64,000 nt of DNA from Onchidella celtica (Eukaryota > Mollusca > Gastropoda > Systellommatophora > Onchidiidae): positions 35,198,807-35,262,806 of the forward strand of contig OZ007573.1 in the NCBI GenBank assembly GCA_963931925.1. Reading direction: 5' to 3'. This document shows, in pieces, positions 46,676 to 59,500 of this stretch (within the stretch, counting starts at the first letter, position 1; every line of letters starts with the position of its first letter). The notes under the pieces are model-generated. The model did no database searches. It saw nothing but the letters and a program-made list of their open reading frames with translations, and was not told where the DNA came from. A program made the position numbers and the translations under genes.

Positions 46676-49034
46676 AAGTCAGATTGTGGGGGATTCTTGG
46701 GGTCATGTTTTTGGTTTGGTTTTTAACTGAATAAATTTGAAAAATAAATAAAGGGTAATGCCCTGTGTTTCCAGCCAAAGTTAAAAGACTGTTAACTGAT
46801 AGAGGATGTGTTTATAGACAGTAGCGCACTGTGTTCAAAGACAGAGGCTGGGCCTCTGTACCTTGACAGATCAGATTGAGAGCAGTACCTTAAATTAAGT
46901 TTATATCTAGAAGGTAGCCTTGAACTGTGAAATTTTACATACATGTGTTATCATCGTACTTTTATTCTCATTGCTGTTAGAATAGAGATATATCGCCCTC
47001 TTCTCTTTCTCTCTGTCTTTTAAAAGAAAGAAAAGTATGTTACACAACAATTATAATTATCATGAAGAAAGCATATAGCAGGCCATCCCCTAATAACACA
47101 AAATTCATTATGCGCTTTAGATGTCGAAAAGTATATGCACGGTAGCATGGCAAGAACCACTTGTACCTTTATAAGGACATTTGTGTGAACTGAACTTCGC
47201 TTTGTAGCTTTTCTATGGTTGTTGTTTTGTTTTGTTTTTCCTATTTTTTCCTTGTATTGTTTTTTTTTTTAAGTAAACCATAAGATTTTCTTTGAAGTTC
47301 AATTTCAAGACCATGAAAATTGACTGTTTTTTCCCTTAGTGTTCATGGTCTCTTCTAATTTTGAGATATGGAACGCATTAATTTCCTTCTAAAAAGTCTT
47401 CTTGATAGTGGCTCTTTCTTTTCATGGGGCAGCCCAGTGCCGATCAGGAACCCCCTCCCCACCGCCAGAAGTTTCTCATGCCCCTGCTATCCATCCCCAT
47501 TCAGCGCCACAGCAGGCACACCGCCCTGGTCACTTCACAACCTACCTCTACAAAATCGTCCAATAAAAAAAAAATGTCTAGTCCCTGCACTGAGCAGGGG
47601 ACACAACTAGGAATACTTCACGCCCCTGCCACTAGCAGGGGCAACAACAAAGTAATTAAATAAAGTCAATGTACTTGCCGCCCCTACGACGGGGTAGGAC
47701 AGAAATAAATATTAAAATAAAAGCATTTCCCCAACCCCCATTAGAGAAGTCTGTCTCTCACTTTCTCACAATCTTTGGCGCCAGCCAAACAGAAAAGGAA
47801 ATAAGCAAAAGGAAATAAATGGCCCAGTGGGAAAGCCCTTTTTTTGAAGGCTAACAAAGACAGAAGGCAAGAAAAGTCAAGACAAGAACGAGGAAAAAGG
47901 CAACCCATTAGGGAGCCCTTCTGAGGGCTAAAAAAGCTAAGATAACCGCAGAGATAATAACTAAACAAGTACACGAAACAAAAACAACAAATAGAGTTGC
48001 AAATGCCAAGGGCAGTGATCCTTCTAAAACAGACCGGAACTCTTAACAAGGTCTTCATTTTTCTAGTTTTTTTTTTTTTTAACCTGATAAAGCTCCATTG
48101 CATAGTGACTGAAAGATTGTGTTGTCTTTTATTTTCATTTATAAAATGTATGCATATGTTTCTTTTTCTTTTAGAATTTATTGTATTTATTCATTTTAAT
48201 TGCTTATATTCGGAAAGAAACTTGCATAATTTGCAACTGGTGTATGATTACGAACATTTTGTCAACTGTATGCTACATTTCCTCCCCTGATTTCACGAGA
48301 ATTCACATTTTATTCCTTGTCTCATTCAAAATCCTCATCCACTGCAATGCTCACTCCACACCTCAACCACAAACGTACAAGAAACTCCAAAGGAATACAA
48401 CTTTTACAAGGTCGAAGTAATTTTATTAATTTCATTTGGTTTTATAATACTTTTGAAAGATACCTATCATCCACACAATCAAAATCAAACGCTCATGATA
48501 GCTTTCATACCTGGTTCTCTCCTTACAAATTATACTCATCACTGACACACTGGATCCATGCCAACAAAATCAGCTAATGGTACATGTACAATATGTATGT
48601 ATATATATATATACCTCTCATATATAATGTGAAAATCTCACAGAACAAAATGAAACTGGTTATACAACATGGATGAACTGGGGACTGTAAACATGAATCA
48701 GAATATGACCATTACAACTAGATCTTCATCTAAATAGTCCTGAAAAGTAAGAGCAGGGGCTCTTTCGCTAACCGGGGGGAAATTCTTGGATTTCAAGAGG
48801 GAAACCCCTAGGTCATTACATAATGCACGCACACTACTGCATCTTCAGCTGATGAAATATTGAAGCAGCAACGGTATCAAGTATCACACTAATAAATAAG
48901 TTCATAAGGTATTTAATTTTGTCAAATTCTACTGGCTTGTTTCATTTACATCTCCAAAAATTGTGATGCGCCCCATCTCCTCTCGTACATGACAGCTGAG
49001 CATCTGCACTTGCACAGATGGTTTTTTTTTTTAC
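46676..49034. other. Intergenic, nothing recognised
   Basis: At 47470-47700 short hairpins with cccctgc and gcagggg words recur (for example cccctgccactagcagggg at 47623-47641). A (TA)n run lies near 48598-48612. No coding similarity was found. Confidence 0.4.
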
Positions 49035-49136
49035 TTGGTACATTGGTGAAAATGTCCACTCGCAAAAACTGACTGTCATCCAAGAACAAGAACTTGAAAC
49101 TATTGGGAGAAGGAAACATAATTGGCATTGGAGCTT
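49035..49136 (-). CDS. Candidate internal exon of an unknown gene
   Basis: Read on the minus strand, a strong acceptor (tttcatcctttgtcag) is followed by 102 open bases and then GTAAAA. The 34-codon reading APMPIMFPSPNSFKFLFLDD then SQFLRVDIFTNVP has normal protein composition, unlike nearby chance ORFs. I do not recognise the family and found no partner exon with certainty. It may be an exon of a gene between the transporter and the gene at the right edge, or chance. Confidence 0.3.
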
Positions 49137-49970
49137 CTGACAAAGGATGAAATACAATTCAAATTTTGTAAGAGCACAAGTTCTGCTGCATCACATGTAA
49201 CAAACCAACTACATGGTTTTTGAAAATAAACGAGCTAAACTGCGGTGGGAAGGGGGCAGATAAAGCTATGAGACACGACCGTAGGCGGGAACAGGTTTGC
49301 AAATGTTTAAAAACCACTGAGTTGGAGAAATTCTGAAAAAGTTTATGATTTTCAAGTCTTGCAGCTCATGGTGTCCGTCTACCAGTATTTTTAGAATTTC
49401 ACATACTATATTAGCAATGGGAACTACTGACAGAAAAATTCCTGAACTTTCTACATAAAATGTCACTGCCAACCACCACCCACACATAGATCCCTACATT
49501 TTATATTAAAGAAACTAGTCATAAAAATATTTTCCCTTTAAAATGATTATGAATTAGAATAATATGAAATGAGAAAAACAGGGGGAAAGAAAAGAGAAAA
49601 AAAAGATAATCATAAGAAAATTACGGAAATCAAGAACTTTCCTGAGGATTCTGATCCCTGAATATAAAAGGTTGTATTCTCACTGAAGACTTCAATGTGA
49701 TAAATGAAACAAATATTATAATGTAGTAGACTAGTTCAGTAAAAACTGATAATGTTTAACTGATGCGAGAAATAACTTCCATCACCATTTTGTTGCATGG
49801 ATGAAAACTGTGCTTTATGGGTCTATTGTGTGTTCAATGATAAAATATTATGACAGAAACAATGCATTCTAGAGTAGCAAGTAATAAGTATGTCATCAAT
49901 GTCACCAAACTAACTGTGATGTCACCATATCTTCATTGTTCTATGCAAATCAAATATGAGTAGTTGTGAG
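49137..49970. other. Intergenic, nothing firm
   Basis: gtttaaaaaccactga near 49298-49313 resembles one hAT terminus but has no visible partner. No gene seen. Confidence 0.4.
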
Positions 49971-50122
49971 GTTGACCTACTTAGCAATTTATGGCCATTC
50001 AGATCATGAACATTAAAAATACATGTACTACTTTCCCCTTCAAAATGTTGAAGATCAAACTGTGCTGAGTAACGGTTTGACCTAAGTAACAAATTGTGGC
50101 TATTCAGATCATTGAAAATACA
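49971..50122. repeat. Tandem duplication that received two transposons
   Basis: ggttgacctacttagcaatt at 49971 and ggtttgacctaagtaacaaa at 50074 begin two units, each ending gaaaatacat or close to it. Unit 1 continues into gtactactttccccttcaaa. Unit 2 is interrupted here, and its continuation (tactactttccgtttcaaat) appears only at 51553, after two inserted elements. Confidence 0.75.
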
Positions 50123-50124
50123 TA

Positions 50125-50751
50125 CGTGAGCGAGCCTCACTAACCTCAATGGAAGTCGCATTTTTTTCAGTTTTGAGTTATGAATATCACCATAAAGTAT
50201 GAAATCTCAACTTTAATTTGATGTAAAAATTATTCCAAAGCTCCTTTTTATCGCAAAGCTATGGCTTTTTAAAGACACCCATACAACGGTCAAAAACGGA
50301 AGAAACTTCGGAGAAAACCGCCATTAAAGATGAAGGGGCAATTTTCGCTCTCGGCAAGATGGGTGGCCTTACTACTCCTAGCACCAGGTACTTATAATTA
50401 ATCTATGGTTTTGAAATTTTGCATGTCTATGCCAATATAAATAATAAACGCCCTTTGAAAGTTTTGTGACATTAGGCTTATTAATTTTGAAGTTATCGGG
50501 AGTTCAATGAACCACATTACTGTAGTGATATTCCATGTCAAAGGCAAAATTAAACGCATTAAAAGCAAGATTCATCATTTTTAGAGGCTGATTTGAGACC
50601 TCATATTTTCACAGTATGTAGAAAAATGTCTGAGCTTCAAGTATCGACCAAAATAAAAAAAATTATCAAAAATTGGATGCTTGCGTTTCATCGCGATTTT
50701 CTCCGTATGGTCCAGTGCAACTTCCGTTAAGATTAGTGGGGTTCGCTCACA
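50125..50751. mobile_element. 627-bp TIR element (MITE) with TA target
   Basis: Left end gtgagcgagcctcactaacc (from 50126) matches the reversed right end gtgagcgaaccccactaatc (from 50750), and similarity continues through ggaagt[c/t]gca, giving about 35 bp of TIR with few mismatches. TA borders each end (50123-50124, 50752-50753). No transposase is inside. TA targets suggest Tc1/mariner-related mobilisation. Confidence 0.78.
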
Positions 50752-50755
50752 TATA

Positions 50756-51552
50756 CAGTGGAAAATGGTTAAACCGAAAATAGCGGTAAACTGACAGAAA
50801 ACAGGAGTCCCCGAATTTTTTCTCCTTAAGCTTGGTTAACAAACTAGCGCTAAACCAAAATGGCCCTATTGTTAAACCGATAAGAAAATTGCTGGATTCA
50901 GTGGCCAGTCCACTGTGATTCGCCATAGGCCAAGTCAAAAGTTACTGTACCATCCCTCCCTCCTCCAAAATAATTTTTGAAAAACCGAGCCCAGCATGCT
51001 TTGTTCTGAACGATTGTACAGGCCTACATGGGAGCGGCAGCACTACAGAAGCTAGGGAAGAGGGAAGGAGGCCTATAATCTCGCTGGTCCGAAATCTGAC
51101 GGCAGCAGACAATACTTTTGGCGCATTGCAGGTGACCTTTCCTGTAAATGTACATCAGAGAGACAACACGGTGTACAAGCAACCGCAGACAGCATAGTTC
51201 ACGGCATTATGTGCGTAACGAGATCAGCAGGACAGCAATTGTGTACTATCCGTCCACACTCATGTCTCTCTACTCTGAGAGTTAGTCCACATTCAGCCGC
51301 ATATCCATTCTCCATGTGTCCCGAGGCTGAGCAAGCACTCGTCCTCATTATCAGTCAAAAACACACTGCAACAGAGGATATGTTGAGTCTTTTTTATTTA
51401 TGCACTTACTTGATTTGTCATCTTCAATAGTGATTTGCGCTACCTCTCATGGAACTGACGTCTTTCAAGCCTCCTATCGATAAACTGAAACTCTTTCTAA
51501 ACCGAAAACAAACCCATGGTCCCGCCGATTTCGGTTTAACTGTGGTCTACTT
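50756..51552. mobile_element. 797-bp Tc1/pogo-like non-autonomous element
   Basis: The left end cagtggaaaatggttaaacc g and reversed right end aagtagaccacagttaaacc g match at 15 of 21 positions, including ggttaaaccga-type cores, and both are preceded by TA (50754-50755, 51553-51554). The interior has a 73-codon ORF without transposase motifs. It directly follows the MITE at 50125-50751. Confidence 0.65.
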
Positions 51553-51554
51553 TA

Positions 51555-52784
51555 CTACTTTCCGTTTCAAATGTTGACAATCAAAGACACCTGAGTGCCT
51601 CAAAAAACGCAGCTGAAAATCAAAAAAGCCTAAAGCAAAAAAATATTTTAAAATATATTTTTCTCAAACGAATGAGCTTCGCACTTACGTTTTGAATTTT
51701 GATTCCACAGATAGAAATGTTTTATAACAGCAAATTAAGTCCTATTTAAAGTACTGAAACACCTGCATAGTGGTGTGAAAAAAAAACAAACAAACAGCAA
51801 AACAACTTTTGGATAAGACTACAAAAGAGTCAAGGATTTTTCAGCGAGTTACTGAGAACTGTGGAAAAAAAAATATATTATGGTCCTATAAACCAGATGA
51901 CTACAACACCCACACATATCTTTCACTGAGTTTACAACAGAGTAGGTAAAGATAAGTAAATACTTGGGGGAGACTACAGCACTAACTATGAGGACTAACT
52001 AGGCATTTACACTACCAGAGACTCACTTTTTGTGTGAATTACAACTGGGTTGGCCTATTTCTTTGCTTGACTATTGCATTTTTGAGAGATCTCGCAGTGA
52101 AAGAAACACTAATAAATAATTTATATCCCCCTTTTCCCAATCTCTTCCACAGAGACACTACTATTATTTATATGCAGCACTACAACTCGCCATCCTCATA
52201 ATTTCCCAGTATGGGCAACAGCAGAGGGTCAGTTGAGTAAACGCACCTTTTTACAAAAATTGCATTGTCCCTATTACTGATATCGGACTTGAATTCAAGT
52301 TTGGGTGTACTGGTGCATCAGCACAATAACGGCCACTTTGCACCTCTCACGGCTTTCTGTTTGGGCTGGCTTTCAGCCCTCAGATGCCTATACTGATGTT
52401 GGACAATTGAACTGGCAGTTTTGTTCATGTCTCAGCTGCCACAGCCTATTTGATCATCTTTCCAGAAATGCATCCATTATTGGGAGTTCAAACTCAAAGA
52501 TAGCCTCAGTTAAAACTGAATTTGTAAAATGAAGACTCCCCGTTCAAACACTGTTTGCCGGACACAATGACTCCTTCCTGAGAGTAATAGACTTACTATA
52601 TCCACAGACGCTGTTATTTCTAAGAGCTCTTATTAGGATTAATTGTTTTGTTGGAATTTTACGCCTCTCTTACATCACACTGAAGTTATTAACTGAGAGA
52701 CGTTCGGGCCCTTTTGAGAGAAACATCACAAGAAATTACTTATGAACACCTCCCCTCCACCCCAAATTCCTACCAAAGATCTGA
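51555..52784. other. Intergenic, nothing recognised
   Basis: The first 40 bases continue the interrupted tandem unit from 50122. The rest has no recognised feature. Confidence 0.4.
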
Positions 52785-52860
52785 ACCTGGTCCTCTCACA
52801 TACCTGAGGCATTTGCTCTAACCACTAGAACACCGCTTTAGCTGCTACAAAATAATAGTA
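52785..52860 (-). mobile_element. tRNA-like SINE head fragment
   Basis: In reverse, ttctagtggttagagca fits an A box region and aggttcagatct a B box, at tRNA-like spacing. The body beyond does not match the other SINEs. It is probably a decayed tRNA-derived SINE. Confidence 0.4.
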
Positions 52861-54289
52861 ACACACCTAGAGGAAATGTAATCATTAAGTCCTGATGACA
52901 TGATGTGTAAAGTTCAATAGCAATGCAAATTCCACAAATAAAAATGTAAAGCGAAAAGGTCTGAATGAAAAATCTCGATAGTGCTGAAGTCAGGTCTAAG
53001 GACTACAACTCCCACTTATGATGTAAAAAGTAACTGATTCTTGCAATGAAACAATGATGATAAACATCAAAGATGTAATGGCTTATCTGGTTTACAAAAT
53101 GTACACAAGTACATGAATCAAAAGCAGATAAAAGCTCACAAAGAGCACACAACCAAAGGAACAGTTGAAACAACTTTTACACATAAAAAAAATAATGCCC
53201 TTCTCCCCAACTTTTCACTGGACATGGTTCATCAACAAAAGTTTTGCATGTGTGGTTAAAGAAGCTGATGCATTTCTTCAGTAAGTATTGGTGTGCTTCA
53301 ACTATCACATTCTTCAACATAACAAGACCAAAAGAAATATGTTCATCCTTTTGCGCCATGCCCGAGAAAAAGAAAATTACTTTTCCACAAGGTCTGAACC
53401 TTTCTCAGGCTACTCACAAGAGAGTGCCTCGACAATACCATGAGAAATTAGTTTGCATCCCCTCCCTAATAAGATTCCAACTTCGGACATAAATACCAGG
53501 GTCAACCACTCTCCCAACCGTATTAGTAATGTACTACTACTTCAGTGTACATGTAATTAGAATTCTCAACAGTCTTATGTACGTCTGTCCAATCAACAAC
53601 CTCGCAGTTTTATCCAAGAGGCAAAAAATAACCAAAATAAAAAAAAAGTTCTCTTTTCAAAATGTTGGCACACAGTCTACTGTTTTTTCATCAATTGTTA
53701 AAACTGGTACCTCAAGAGTTATAAATTAAATTGGGATGCTGAATGGAAAAAAAACAACAATGCATTTAACAATTCTGCCTCTGAAAGATCCAGCATTTTT
53801 CCATGCTGCTCATTTGTTCTGTTCTACTTTCTAAGTACCAAACTTCCTGCTACCCACAGATACATCTATTATACACATAAACACTCAAAAACCATGCTCA
53901 CATAAGAACATGCATGTGCACACACTGCCATTCACACTTGCCAGGAAAAATATCAAATATGACAGGTACAAAATTCTCAAGCACATCTGTCCTGTTAACT
54001 TCCCGCATCTAGAAAAATGAAACAGACTGCACATCCAACCACATTATGTATCTACTATCAGCAAAATATGCACAAGTAACTGGCCACAGAAATAACATGA
54101 ATACTGATGAGCTGCCTGTTAGGTCAATGAGAGGCCTTTTACAGACAAATTATCTTTCACTCCTTATTGCATATTCAACAGAGATTTCAAGAACCTGTGG
54201 ATGGATCTGGCCAGTCATCCACTACTAACTAACAACTGTAATCACCCTAATCCCTTGCATTTTCTTATTACACAGATGAAGTTGGAAAC
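52861..54289. other. Intergenic, nothing recognised
   Basis: No exon, TIR or array was identified. Confidence 0.4.
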
Positions 54290-54605
54290 TTTCACATTTT
54301 GCAGTCCTTATGCCTTACCGTTTGGAGAAGCATAAACTCCAGCAGAGATAGAAAGAATGGCAAACACTTTCCCTTAAGTATTACATGTACCATGAAACTT
54401 GAATGCATTTGTAATACATGAATACTGTAATGCAGTATAAAGATCAGTTGGGAAAACTTTTATATTGTATAATTCTTACACAAGTTATAGTATAACATGG
54501 ATAAGCATTAACTCCAGCGCTGACAGAAATCATTTGAATGGGTAACACTCTTCTTTGGATGATACTATGTAATTTGACTGCATGTTGTAATATACTGTAA
54601 TGCAC
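54290..54605. repeat. Diverged tandem duplication of about 180 bp
   Basis: gcataaactccagcagagat (54329) and gcattaactccagcgctgac (about 54506) lie in two units that share gaatactgtaatgcagta/atatactgtaatgcactg at their ends. Confidence 0.55.
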
Positions 54606-55729
54606 TGTCTGTGAATGTTAAAAAAGGTGTTCATTCTATTCCCCTGAAAAAATGGCTGTTGCTGCAAAGGCATACATGTAATAATCTTGTTGGCACACCT
54701 ACCAAAGTTGAGGGTTCATACATTTCAACATATCAATCAAGATCCTTATCACTGAAGGTACATTTTTTCTTAGGTCATAAGGTCATTACTATAAAACGAG
54801 GTATTCATAATTTTCCCTGAAAAATGGATGTTTTGTCACTAATCTTGCCTGTGCACTTCAGTCACATTTGAGGGTATTACTATTGTCAATTTCAAGTAAA
54901 TCCCTTCTCACTACAAAAGGAATCCAAAACCAAAGATTCAAATAATAGAAACCTATGCCCTATTTTCCTTTTTTTAAATAAGCAATCCTATGATCTACTT
55001 CACTGCAAGAATTTAATTTCAGTTGACCCTGAAGGAATGCATTCTCCAAGTGTCACCATAGGCTTTTCATTTTTTAAGTAAGGAACAACAATTAAACATG
55101 TATACTGAACATTACAAAAAATTAAATATGTAGCTCACTATAATTTATCTAGTCACATCTGCATCGAGCATCATGGGAAGTTTTTCTGACGGTACGGTTG
55201 CTAGGTGGAATACTTGGGTGTGGTCCAGCCAGCTCCCCTCGACAGCTCTCTCATCCAGTCTCCCAAACAGCCATTTACTCTCAAAGACCTCCCCTGCACA
55301 CCAGTGACAATTGTAAAGCTCTCTTAACTATGCATCATGCATTCAAAGCAGCGAAAAAGTCTCTGTGTGAAAAGTATTTTTCATTATGACAGTGATATTG
55401 CTTTATGCTTGATCTTTCCAGAGCTCAGCAGAGGTAGAATCAGCCGTAAGTCATCTGTCAGTGGCCTCCTGAAAATAGGGCAAACAGAAATTATTTCAGG
55501 GCTTGAAGTGAACAAAATTTTGAAAACCACTGAACTTCATATGAACCATGTGGCTCACCAATGCAGGCCTACATACTAAGGCATACACTTAAACCTGAGC
55601 CAGATTTAATTTGCAAAACTCTGAGACAATCACAAAACTTAGAAACAAGCAGTTTTCACCCAAATTCCTTAATAAACAATGCAGTTTGCAATGGGCGAAT
55701 GAAACTGAGTATCTATTCACAGTGTGCTC

Positions 55730-55890
55730 AGGGAGGACAAATTCTGAAGCTGAGCCATGCCTTGTCCATGCCACATTTTGTAGCCTAACATTCTTAGCTT
55801 TTTCCTGTCTGTGTTTTGTAGAAAAATTTCTTCTTCCAATGACACTGACACCCTCCTGGTAGTCTGGCAGGTCTTTTCAGTGCATCATAA
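55730..55890. repeat. Dispersed repeat D, copy 3
   Basis: Contains tgccttgtccatgccacatt, taacattcttagctttttcc and tgtctgtgttttgtag, aligning with 31790-32010 in the same orientation. Overlapping small ORFs are not conserved between copies. Confidence 0.65.
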
Positions 55891-56181
55891 GGTTATTGCC
55901 AGTGCGTAAAATACTGTGAATCAAGATGCCCCAGAAAGTATTTTTTAGTAAGCGAGGGCATAGCCTGAGCCATTATGTTTGTAAATTATGTGTATTTGTG
56001 TACTTTGTGTCACATCCACAGAGCCATGGAAACAATACAAACCAGATTTCTATGAACCCATGGTGGTCCTTCAGAACAAAATACAAGTATTAATTTTCTA
56101 TTTAAACTTACAACTGATGAATGCACCCCAGCAAGATCTGCACAATCATCATGTTGCATTGATTTATAACCCAAATATATA

Positions 56182-56592
56182 CAGTCTTTCAAAAATAACT
56201 TGACACATTTTAAAAGTGCATAATTTTAAAACTGCATCACCCACTGTGTTGAAATTTTCACATCTCACTGAGAACACTAAGACCACTTATGAATTTTACT
56301 CTCTTCCATGTACAATCACAAGACTGATCCGCTCAATGCGTCGCCGATGCCAGTCTCTGTCATTAATGCAAAAGGCAGACACACTCGTTACTAGACTTTT
56401 GAATTTTGATTGTGAACCTCTGTTAATTGTGAGTACCACAATAAATTAACGTGTGTCCAATCTTTTGAATCAGTGTGTTAATTCCTTTTCATATTAAATA
56501 ATCTAGCATCTGTGAAATTTTTATATCGATCCGACCTATAATAACTGAGATTTAAATAAAAAACAAGGGTGTCAAGTTATTTTTGAAAGACT
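56182..56592. mobile_element. About 411-bp Tc1/mariner-like MITE with perfect 24-bp TIR
   Basis: agtctttcaaaaataacttg plus acac at the left (56183-56206) is repeated exactly in reverse at the right (ending 56591). TA precedes the left end (56180-56181); the right flank reads ta/tc, so the second TA is uncertain by one base. The interior lacks a transposase ORF. Perfect TIRs suggest a fairly young copy. Confidence 0.85.
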
Positions 56593-56593
56593 A

Positions 56594-59500
56594 TCTAAAA
56601 TAATCAATGGTGAGAAAAAAAAATTAATTTAATTTGTCTCGCTCAAATTTCAGATGACATTTCCCTTGATAAATGCATCACCAGCTCCTGTTGTTTATGT
56701 CAAGAAGAGAAAATAAAGCCATAGGTTCGGGGTGGTTGTCAAGTAGGATTTCAAATAAGGATGTTTATGAAATGGAAGATAAAATTATCTTCGTCTACAG
56801 ATATGATGAATCGATATACTGACTATTAAGATGTTCTTAATAGAAATACATGGTGTTAAAAGCATTTACTTCATGTCAACTATATATAACAAGATAATCT
56901 CATTTCATTATTTTAATAATTTTTTGAATCCTGCTAGTCATACATTGAAACAAGAAAGACAAAAAATATAACTTTCACTGATAAAACACACCAGAATAAA
57001 AGATGCAATTGAGACCATTAGCTTGATATCTTATCATAAAAGTGACACATCAAAGTTAATTGCATATGTACCTGATTGATTGTTTGTGTCTTCTCCATGA
57101 CCTGTCAGGGAGGAAATAAAAACACAAAACATTAGCCGTTATCGCATCACTTCAAGTTATAACCATGTGTTTCAATGATAGCGAGCATGCAAAATTTGTT
57201 CACACTTTCACACTTGCCAACTCTGAATTAGTGTATAATAAAGCAACACACACATCTAATCAGCGAAAAGAAAAACATATTTCTAACTTCTTGCACCATA
57301 AGCCAAGTTCAAACTTTATTAACCTAATAACTCTGATTATAAACTGTTCTCGTTAGATATGAAATTTTAAGAATTTGGCAAATGAATCAAGGGAAATATA
57401 AATGAATAAATCTGAAAATCAAGACCAGCCTAAAAATAAATGGTCAACTATAAGATCCACTCTTATCAAGGACCACAAGATTCTTCACTTATGCATCAAT
57501 CTAATGTTTTTTTCTTTCTGACTCTTCATGAAGGTTCGTTTTAAAAAAGCTATAGAATAATTTATAGGATCATACAGGCAAACTTCTTCCTCCTTAAGAC
57601 TGACAAAATAAATTTATGACAGGCTTTTACACATTAAGCCTCTATTGTAGATGAAAAAAAGGGGATGGGGTGTCAGTGAGAAAGGAAGAAGAAGAAAAAA
57701 AAAAAGAAAACAAAACAACATTAGTTTATTTTTCCATGCAAAGTTACACATGCAAAACATTTGAGCTTCTTCAGATATTTAGATTTATATGAACAACATC
57801 AGCAACATTTCAAAACCTGTACACCATTACATATAAGATAAACCACATGGCACACATCATAGTGGCTGACAAGTGACATGGACTTCGTGCAAAATTTGAG
57901 ATAATTTGGAAGTGTAAGCAGATACCCACCGTCCACCCCAAAATTTAAAAAATAAACACATAAATAAATAAATTCCTGTACTGGCAATAAATCATTGTTC
58001 TCACAGAAGAGCAGTGCTTATTTCTGGCAGAACAGCTTAAAACACTGTGTCAGAAACCACAGATAATGACTGAACAACATCACTGAACAATATAGTAAAA
58101 CACTTCGACAACAATTTTTCTGCCCCACATTGATTCTGTGGATACTTGCAAAGATTCTGCAATGACCACTCTGTGAGTAGTTAAAATCTTTTCTTTTTGT
58201 TTATGAATAATTTCGCAAGGAAAAGATGCCGACAGAGTTCAAAGATATCACTTCATAATGGTAAATGAAAATTTTAAAGTCATAATAACTTTTCTGAATT
58301 CATTTATTACTAAAATTCTAGGCAAGCAAATTTTTCGTTCCGATAAGTTAAGAAAAAGGTCCTGAGATAAATAAATAAACAAATGTCACAGATAAAAAAA
58401 AACATACATGATGATTTATTTTATACATGTATACATGTTAACATGCACCGATATATATTGTGAGGATTCCTATCCTCTACTATAATACACCAATAACCAT
58501 GTTAAAGGCATTGCTACAAACTGCAGCCTGTGAATAGTGTGAACTGTGCTATTCCCTATGTAAAATTCTTTGCTGTCAGACAAAATGCAAGTTGCTAATG
58601 TCAGTATCAAGTATCACAAAACAATAGCATTGCAAAATAAAACAAATAAATCTTCTTTCAATGAATCAATGATGTGATTAAAACATAAATGTGAGAATGG
58701 TCTAATTTGTACTTTGCTTTTTGTGTCCACAAACAAAATTTCAAGCAAAAGACATTCAGTCTTGTAATGTTCAAGTTATGTGGGTATTTTACATATTTTT
58801 GTAATAAGCGGGACCCTTTCTTCCCTTACAATTACTTAGTAGGCAATTTCATAGGTAAGTCAAGACTTGATTTAGAGCAATACATTTAATAAACATTTTT
58901 ATATAAATTAGCAAGGCCCTTGATTTACAGTTATTATAATGTATAGAATAAGATAGACCCATGAAGACATATAATACAGTGATACAAGTGCAAAATACAG
59001 ACAACATGCACAAAGTCCCAACGAAAACAAATCCTGCTGTGCTCATTAAGATGCAAACTCGAAAGTGAAAGTCTTATGAAAACAGATGGTAATGATCACA
59101 GCAGTGAGACAGACTGCAACACATGGCAACAAAAGGCATTGCTCTAAAATAAAAAGGCAAGAGTAAATAAAATATTTTTACAAGAATATAATTATCTTCC
59201 ACTGCCTGTATCAAATGATGCTTTTATAAAAGGAGGGGAATTACAACTGCTCATCTGAACTTGTTCACAGCTATCTATAGTTTGCTATCATACAGTTAAC
59301 TAAATCTTTATTCTGAGCAGGTTGTCCATTGTATAACTTATGAGCACTCTATGAATAATACTATTAAAACAATATATGACTGCTTTCACTATGTCAAAAA
59401 CCGCCAAAACAGGACAGAATCTCTGAGCACTCTCTGGGGACATTATTTGAGGTATATTATTATTGTAATACACAAAGACAACAATGAAATGTCAGATGTT

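Noticed and set aside
49298..49313. hAT element suggested by gtttaaaaaccactga, and similar single ends near 1850, 55520 and 59875
   Set aside because: No matching opposite terminus or target duplication was found for any of them.
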